The notes beneath the pieces were generated by a model. The model was not told where the DNA came from and ran no database searches. It was given only the letters and a program-made list of their open reading frames with translations. A DNA stretch of 64,000 nt from an uncultured Prevotellaceae bacterium. Lineage in GTDB: Bacteria > Bacteroidota > Bacteroidia > Bacteroidales > Bacteroidaceae. Made by a program: the position numbers and the translations under genes. Below, piece by piece: positions 61,029-64,000 of the stretch. How positions within the stretch are numbered: position 1 is the stretch's first letter; each line of letters begins with the position of its first letter. The stretch is taken from positions 105,738 through 169,737 of the forward strand of contig CACXPX010000001.1 of the NCBI GenBank assembly GCA_902769705.1, in the 5' to 3' direction.

Positions 61029-61578
61029 ATTGCTTCAGTTTTGTTTTTATCAATGTCATGGCTTTATGCAGACGCGACTTCACCGTGCCTTCGGGCAACT
61101 GCACGATTTGCGCCACTTGCGGGACGGTGAGTTCCTCCTCGTAGTGCAGGGAGAAAAGTGTGGCCAACGGCTCGGGCAACGAGTGGAGTGCGTCGCGCAA
61201 CGCATCGCGGAAGAGTGCCGAGTCGAGTTCCACCTCGAGGTTGCAGTTTTCGTCAACCAAGCTGGGAGACGGTTGCGTGTCGCCAGTATCGGGTTTCTTG
61301 TTGTGGTTCTTCAGCAAGTTATAGGCAATGGTGAACAGCCAGGCGCGCACGTCTTTCCCCTCGCGATACCTCTCGCGCGCGGCATAGAGCCGTAGGAAAG
61401 CGTCGTGTGTGAAGTCGGCTGCAAGGTCGGCATCGCCCGAAAGCCTACGCGTGAAGAAACCCTGCAACCGTCGGGCGTGGCGGTTGTATAGTTCTTCGAA
61501 GGCGTGGTCGTTGCCTCGTGCGGCCCGCTTCATCAGTTGTTCGTCAGTCTGTGCCGACAGTCTTAGTGCAATGAGCAT
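61015..61578 (-). CDS. ECF-type RNA polymerase sigma factor (module 3)
   Basis: The 187-residue protein has region 2 (NDHAFEELYNRHARRLQGFF ... FTHDAFLRLYAARERYREGK ... VRAWLFTIAYNLLKNH) and region 4 (LPEPLATLFSLHYEEELTVP ... VAQIVQLPEGTVKSRLHKAM). It is the second gene of a four-gene unit: exported protein, sigma, anti-sigma-like, exported protein, with gaps of a few bp or overlaps throughout. Confidence 0.94.
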   Translation of the reverse strand: MLIALRLSAQTDEQLMKRAARGNDHAFEELYNRHARRLQGFFTRRLSGDADLAADFTHDAFLRLYAARERYREGKDVRAWLFTIAYNLLKNHNKKPDTGDTQPSPSLVDENCNLEVELDSALFRDALRDALHSLPEPLATLFSLHYEEELTVPQVAQIVQLPEGTVKSRLHKAMTLIKTKLKQYENH

Positions 61579-61581
61579 CGT

Positions 61582-62736
61582 TCACTTTCCAAGCAACACG
61601 TTCATGTATTCCTGTTTCTTCTCTTCACTCAGCGACGTGTTCGTCACACCGCAGACCAACCGTTTCATCAGCCATTCGTAGCGTTGCCGGTCGTGCTGTG
61701 CATAGTAGGGCAGTAGGTCGGCCAGCAGCACGGCATAGTTGGCTGTGAGGCGCTGGCCGGCTGTCCATTCAGGCCGGAACGACACGAGCAGATACTCCAT
61801 CTGGTAGCGCTCTTCCACGTTGCGGCGCTTTACCGCCATGTTGTCGTATGCCTTTTTGGAATACTTCAACATCAGCCCCTCATTGTACAGGTTGTCTTTC
61901 CAATAATTGTTGGTGTTGGCGTTCAATGGCGAAAAATACACTTTGTCGCCGTATTTTCCGATGATGGCGTTGATGAGAGCCACCTCATTGCTGTCGTAGT
62001 CCTCTGCGCTCATGGGCTCTTTCAGCGCAGGCTGCTCGATGCCCAGCTTCTTGAACAGCCAATCGCGATATTCCTTCACCATAAGGAACGAGGCGCACAC
62101 GATGGTCTTGTCCTTGTGCAAGCCCATACCCTCCTGGATGAGCCACTTCGGAATGATGGCTGCGTCGCCGTTGGCGATGTAGATGCCGCCCTCTTCCATT
62201 CCCGCCAGCTCGTTATAGCTATAGCGCAGCACGGCCTCCGAGTAGATGCCGCTGTCGAAATAGCGCTTGGCAAGAGGTCTCATGCGTGTTTCGTCGCCCT
62301 GCATAGCCAGGTAGCACACCCATTGGTCGTAGTCGAAGAACTGCATCTCGTCGGGCAGTTTCTTCAGCGCGGCCTCAGCATAAGTCTTCGGGTCGCCGTA
62401 GCCTTTTCCCGATACCGACTCGCGGTAGGCGCACAAGTTGAAGGTGTAGGAGTCGGGGATAGTGGCCTCCATCTCGCGCACCACCTGCCGCGCCGTTGTG
62501 TCTTCCTCCTGATACCACGCCATGTAGCGAGCTGCATGATAGTAGTTCAGCCACGCCCTCTCGTCCGTGGGGTCCTTCTGCGTCAGCGCTTTCCAGGCAT
62601 TCTTCTGCTCCACATACCACACGAAGTCTTTCTCTCCCACGATGGGACTTTCCACTCTCACGGCTTTCGTCTGCGCCAGGGTGCATACCGCAAAGGCAAG
62701 CGACGCGAAAACCATTATTGCTCTTTTCTGTTTCAT
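61582..62736 (-). CDS. Exported protein of unknown function, first gene of sigma module 3
   Basis: The 384-residue protein has a signal peptide (MKQKRAIMVFASLAFAVCTLAQ). The mature part is helical and rich in aromatic residues (RAWLNYYHAARYMAWYQEED; MQFFDYDQWVCYLAMQGDET), suggesting TPR-like repeats. A central strand-helix region (GDAAIIPKWLIQEGMGLHKD, KTIVCASFLMVKEY) is unrecognised. It ends 3 bp before the sigma gene and has a perfect promoter (62884-62853) with a leader of about 110 nt. Confidence 0.82.
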   Translation of the reverse strand: MKQKRAIMVFASLAFAVCTLAQTKAVRVESPIVGEKDFVWYVEQKNAWKALTQKDPTDERAWLNYYHAARYMAWYQEEDTTARQVVREMEATIPDSYTFNLCAYRESVSGKGYGDPKTYAEAALKKLPDEMQFFDYDQWVCYLAMQGDETRMRPLAKRYFDSGIYSEAVLRYSYNELAGMEEGGIYIANGDAAIIPKWLIQEGMGLHKDKTIVCASFLMVKEYRDWLFKKLGIEQPALKEPMSAEDYDSNEVALINAIIGKYGDKVYFSPLNANTNNYWKDNLYNEGLMLKYSKKAYDNMAVKRRNVEERYQMEYLLVSFRPEWTAGQRLTANYAVLLADLLPYYAQHDRQRYEWLMKRLVCGVTNTSLSEEKKQEYMNVLLGK

Positions 62737-62852
62737 TTCTTGTTCTTTTCTTTTTCGGATTCATTCTGTTTGTGGCAGCCCGGCCGGGACACGCTCTATT
62801 TAAGCATACAACGAAACAGCCGAATCGTTCAAAAAAACTCGTTCCGACATTG

Positions 62853-62884
62853 CAAAGATAAACAATTTCCGCAAAAAGTCCAAA
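62853..62884 (-). promoter_or_regulatory. Promoter of sigma module 3
   Basis: On the minus strand: TTTG at 62884-62881, a 20-bp spacer, TATCTTTG at 62860-62853. The 22-bp repeat array begins 22 bp further upstream (62906). Confidence 0.82.
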
Positions 62885-62905
62885 CGATTGAACAGGCGGG
62901 AGTGG

Positions 62906-63081
62906 GCTACAGTTATGTTCTGACGTTGCCACTTCTATCCTCTGATGTGCTCACTTGCCGCAAGTAATGTCGTCACTTGTGGCTTCTTGTCAAGTAAAAT
63001 AATTTATTTTACTCGATAAAATAATTTATTTTACACGGCAAAATAATTTATTTTACTTTGCAAAATAATGAGGCCGTCAAT
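62906..63081. repeat. 22-bp-period palindromic repeat array, eight units
   Basis: Units start at 62906, 62928, 62950, 62972, 62994, 63016, 63038 and 63060. The first four are G/C-rich forms (for example GTCACTTGTGGCTTCTTGT); the next three carry the AT-rich palindrome GTAAAATAATTTATTTTAC or close variants; the last is half AT-type and then diverges. The AT part is nearly the same as at 13500-13587. Confidence 0.9.
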
Positions 63082-63296
63082 GAGGACACTAGATGATGCA
63101 AATGAGAATTCAAGAAGCCCTATCTGAGCAGATTGACAGGTGGAAAGAATAGGAAAATGGGCGGCATTGGCGCGAATGCCAACACTGCCCAATTGCAGAG
63201 AGATGGTATGGGAAAGGCGCCCTTCTGGCATGTTCTCTTTACGTTGTAATGATGAAGCAGGTAAAGAATCTGGAGCCATGGGGGCGCCATCAATGG

Positions 63297-64000
63297 TTAT
63301 AGTCTGTTCTTCTCGGCATTACCTGCGCCCGTACCTTTATATTTCGACGGGGTGACGTTGAAGCGGTAGCGCAGGGAGAGTTGGACGCAGCGAGAGTCGT
63401 TGTCCTCCATCTTTCGAAACATCATGCGGTTGAAATAGAACGTGCCGCGCCCCATACCTTGGTTGAAGAGGTCATTACCCGTCAGTTTGATGTTGAGGCG
63501 CTGTTTCAGTAGGTCCTTGCTGACGCTGAGGGAGAGCATGGCGTTGGTGGTTTCGATTTTGAAGTTAGAACCTGTGTAGCCATGCGTGTGCATGGTGAAG
63601 TCGGCTTGAAGGAGCCAGTCGTGGGGCAGGGTGACGATGTTGCCCAGTTGTAGTGACAACTGCGGTTGGTTGAGATGCTTGTCCAGGCCGTTAAAGGTTG
63701 TCGTGAGCCATTGCTTCATAAACGTGACGTTATACTGCGGAGTCCATATGATGCCGCTTGCCAGCTTGACACTCTTCTGTGCGCCCAGTGTGACGATGAG
63801 CCAGTCGCAATCGTTGTAGTTTCTGATGGTTGCAACGTTCACCTTACTGTCTTGCTCCAGGCTCTCCATCATTTGCAGGAAGGGGTCGATGCAATGTACG
63901 AAGTTGGTAGTGGCATAGAAACCCTTCCACATCACCATCGCATTCAGGCTGTGATACTTGACGGGGCGCAGATAGGGATTGCCGGTCTGCCTGTTCAGGC
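63297..64000 (-). CDS. Outer-membrane beta-barrel protein, C-terminal part
   Basis: The open frame continues through the right edge (LNRQTGNPYLRPVKYHSLNA at its first codons), so about 234 C-terminal residues are seen. Alternating strands such as YNVTFMKQWLTTTFNGL, LSLQLGNIVTLPHDWLLQAD and FYFNRMMFRKMEDNDSRCVQ, then LSLRYRFNVTPSKYKGTG, fit the barrel of TonB-dependent-receptor-like proteins of Bacteroidetes (outer membrane beta-barrel family). GNPYLRP is typical of that barrel. Substrate unknown; no SusD partner is visible downstream. Confidence 0.8.
   Translation of the reverse strand, partial: LNRQTGNPYLRPVKYHSLNAMVMWKGFYATTNFVHCIDPFLQMMESLEQDSKVNVATIRNYNDCDWLIVTLGAQKSVKLASGIIWTPQYNVTFMKQWLTTTFNGLDKHLNQPQLSLQLGNIVTLPHDWLLQADFTMHTHGYTGSNFKIETTNAMLSLSVSKDLLKQRLNIKLTGNDLFNQGMGRGTFYFNRMMFRKMEDNDSRCVQLSLRYRFNVTPSKYKGTGAGNAEKNRL

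Larger units (their letters stand above)
62737..63296. other. Gene-free region with promoter and repeat array
   Basis: This 560-bp gap contains the promoter of sigma module 3 (62853-62884), an eight-unit 22-bp array (62906-63081) and about 200 bp downstream of the barrel protein gene in which nothing is identifiable. Confidence 0.8.

Overview
The window comes from a Bacteroidales chromosome, most likely Prevotella or a close relative. Evidence: many promoters match the Bacteroidetes primary-sigma form TTTG-N19/20-TAnnTTTG; several exported proteins end in the Prevotella-type tail 'YDLQGRR...GIYVKDGRKFVVK'; and the gene content is typical (GH97, GH94, GH51, OPT transporter, DUF4954, DUF5056 and DUF6249 families, ECF sigma/anti-sigma pairs, a PorE-like type IX secretion lipoprotein, a 'smalltalk'-like peptide remnant). 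No rRNA, tRNA, insertion sequence, prophage or CRISPR was seen.

Layout. 1-4410 (minus): hflX, a DUF4954 beta-helix protein and an M16 peptidase cut by the left edge. 4411-5269: gene-free, with a 22-bp repeat array and a candidate small RNA that has a perfect promoter and a terminator. 5270-10176 (plus): nagB, a NagB-like/PIG-L fusion whose NagB half has lost catalytic residues, and a GH97 glycosidase. 10180-13344: a small HExxH protein and a UvrD-type helicase carrying an internal DEDDh exonuclease. 13765-21963: OPT transporter, M6 protease, clpB, glutamine synthetase. 22113-31388 (minus): GH94 phosphorylase, WG-repeat lipoprotein, small membrane protein, GH51 arabinofuranosidase, ADP-forming acyl-CoA synthetase. 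31453-37865 (minus): lipoprotein plus large exported protein, a small peptide downstream of a cohesin-like exported protein, YjbQ, Bcp, GxxExxY protein. 38019-44382 (minus): two exported dockerin proteins. 45088-47710 (minus): lipoprotein, ECF sigma factor, anti-sigma/beta-barrel protein. 47711-51847: a mosaic region of duplicated promoter and tail modules, small exported proteins and gene remnants. 51848-56060 (plus): topB and a porE-like gene. 56114-57669 (minus): second ECF sigma module. 57808-59924 (plus): rRNA methyltransferase and thyA. 59981-62736 (minus): third ECF sigma module with two exported proteins. 63297-64000 (minus): C-terminal end of an outer-membrane barrel protein.

The most unusual signal is not a gene. 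At seven intergenic places there are uninterrupted arrays with an exact 22-bp period. Each unit is a hyphenated palindrome of about 19 bp plus a 3-bp spacer. The palindrome sequence changes between and within arrays while the two arms change together. A second repeat class has a 7-bp period with many different units; it lies between genes and also in frame inside coding sequences, where the CCCAACA family yields the peptide PTPNTQH in unrelated proteins. A third class consists of elements of 100 to 180 bp bounded by inverted GTCAAGAATT ends made of 8-bp units.

The 48.9-51.8 kb mosaic suggests that exported proteins are assembled from exchangeable parts. Two unrelated bodies share the same promoter/RBS cassette and the same 105-bp tail-coding cassette, two lipoproteins share a signal-peptide cassette, and the first codons of a third paralogue survive as a remnant. 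A PorE-like lipoprotein lies nearby, which fits a type IX secretion route for the tailed proteins, though that link is inference.
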